DNA of 24,128 nucleotides, from NCBI GenBank assembly GCA_038251425.1, contig JBBSBI010000069.1:1-24128 (forward strand), written 5' to 3'. The notes below the pieces were generated by a model. That model made no database searches and was not told where the DNA came from. It saw only the letters and a list, made by a program, of their open reading frames with translations. Positions 24,101-24,128 of this stretch are shown here, one piece after another. Position 1 is the stretch's first letter. Each line of letters opens with the position of its first letter. A program made the translations under genes and the position numbers. The stretch comes from JBBRRP01 sp038251425 (lineage in GTDB: Bacteria > Myxococcota_A > Polyangia > Polyangiales > Polyangiaceae).

Positions 24101-24128
24101 CGCTCGGCTGTTATGTCTCCGGGCATCC
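21124..24128 (+). CDS. dnaE: DNA polymerase III alpha subunit, 3' end outside window
   Basis: The frame from the ATG at 21124 is open to the window edge, giving 1001 codons of an expected 1150-1200. A GTG at 21166 would start MAEFVHLHAHS, closer to known DnaE N-termini; neither has a clear SD. The PHP domain comes first (HLHAHSQFSF, ITDHANMYG). The C-family palm follows with GPGRGSGAGSLVAY and the catalytic pair PDFDVDF (D414 and D416 from the ATG), then FDFLGLKTL with the third acidic residue. The fingers/tau-side region carries RHAGTHAAGVV, VYQEQVMQIAQ and FNKSHSAAYALVTYQTAYLKAHYP, and TTLFGMFD leads toward the OB region. This is the replicative polymerase. A CTGGCC...GGCCAG hairpin (21086-21105) lies upstream. 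Confidence 0.96.
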   Translation, partial: MAFSAATPGATWCRVAEFVHLHAHSQFSFLVSMVRVGELAVEAERRGMKAVAITDHANMYGAIRHYNACHKAGIQPILGCELNVARRNNPGVVDHLVMLASNAEGYKNLIQLVSLGYLSSANVDTPSVTLDQVAKYAPGNVALTGCLGGVMAQAILEYGPERGEPMLAELRDMFQPGHLFVELQDHGFPEQPLVNSILSQTADRLGLPCVASNDVQFLNRDDAEAQQYLECIRQGKTFEESHAHHHNSSQMYLKSPSEMVELFRDYPDATKNTLLVAEMCSGLKLNLGAAMLPSFPVPEGYDAASYFRHVAGEGLNQRLADFRRTGRAFDEHTYRERLERELGVIISMDYPGYFLIVWDFIREAKARGIPVGPGRGSGAGSLVAYSMGITEIDPLPYNLLFERFLNPERISMPDFDVDFCMARRDEVITYVASKYGQESVGQIATFQNLKARSVIKDVARAMSFPAPEAQRIASLIPAKGQGKMCTITEALVAEPKLRQRVESEPRVAELIKQAQKLEDLTRHAGTHAAGVVISDGPLITHVPCFRNGDVIVTQYDKDDVEAAGLVKFDFLGLKTLTVIDIVQRFVNARPDRKENPLDLSKIPLDDRETYTLVSSGETTNVFQLESSGMQALLRQLKPDCFEDIVAAVALYRPGPLGTGMIDDFVGGKHGRKAIRKLHPLVDGVLAPTYGVPVYQEQVMQIAQYLAGFSLGSADLLRRAMGKKKAEEMQKQLAMFVEGAQKNGVSEEQALAIFKEVEGFASYGFNKSHSAAYALVTYQTAYLKAHYPAEFFAGVMTADREKIEKVVRTIAEARAWGVSVLPPDINASATDFSVVYKHPRGQGPPRGPGKLKDRFGPQVRFGLGAVRGVGEAALETMFDARQAGGKFADLFDFASRVDAKRLNKGVLESLVQCGAFDSALESRGITRARAYAAIDRALERSRNTTRDRERGQTTLFGMFDQAATTSTSQPNSADEYPHPLEWDGFELLRREKSALGCYVSGH

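Overview
The window is 24,128 bp of dense bacterial chromosome at moderately high GC. It most resembles a deltaproteobacterium in the broad sense, probably Myxococcota. The evidence is a two-domain DUF507 protein, Asp-Ala-Gly-rich secreted linkers, many TPR and lipoprotein genes, an isolated bEBP-like regulator, and housekeeping genes scattered among lineage-specific hypotheticals. The taxon is an inference. I found no rRNA, tRNA, CRISPR array, transposase or phage gene.

Left arm (1-7461), all on the minus strand and tightly packed. In transcription order: a one-TM hypothetical protein, a DeaD/CsdA-like RNA helicase, a small TPR protein, a TolC-like outer-membrane protein, CcmC, a CcmD-like protein, a 41-aa membrane miniprotein, an acyl-CoA dehydrogenase, and TatB, which runs off the left edge. 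TatB carries a perfect 15-bp tandem repeat in its C-terminal tail. CcmC/CcmD (cytochrome c maturation) and TatB (folded-protein export) fit a respiring diderm.

Middle (7462-15350), mixed strands. A divergent promoter region leads to a long-chain polyprenyl diphosphate synthase (quinone side chain). It is convergent with a TPR protein that appears to end in a dead zincin domain, and a hairpin overlaps both stop codons. Next are an L,D-transpeptidase lipoprotein divergent from an Asp/Ala-rich anchored periplasmic protein, a two-TM hypothetical protein, and panD (pantothenate/CoA pathway). Upstream of panD, a seven-copy G-run array lies just outside a sigma70-like promoter. A 93-aa helical protein follows.

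Right arm (15366-24128). A minus-strand series holds a PfkB sugar kinase, guanylate kinase, DUF507, a protein that reads as a divergent RelA/SpoT-type nucleotidyltransferase, and a 58-aa membrane protein. A second minus-strand series is translationally coupled: a haem c lipoprotein, a one-TM extracytoplasmic protein, and a degenerate sigma54-activator-like AAA+ protein with an intact Fis-type HTH. Divergent from it is dnaE (replicative polymerase alpha subunit), cut by the right edge.

The best candidates for undescribed biology are: the RSH-like protein beside guanylate kinase; the cytochrome/membrane/degenerate-activator trio; the panD G-run array; the TPR-pseudozincin; and the in-frame 15- to 18-bp VNTRs in several genes.
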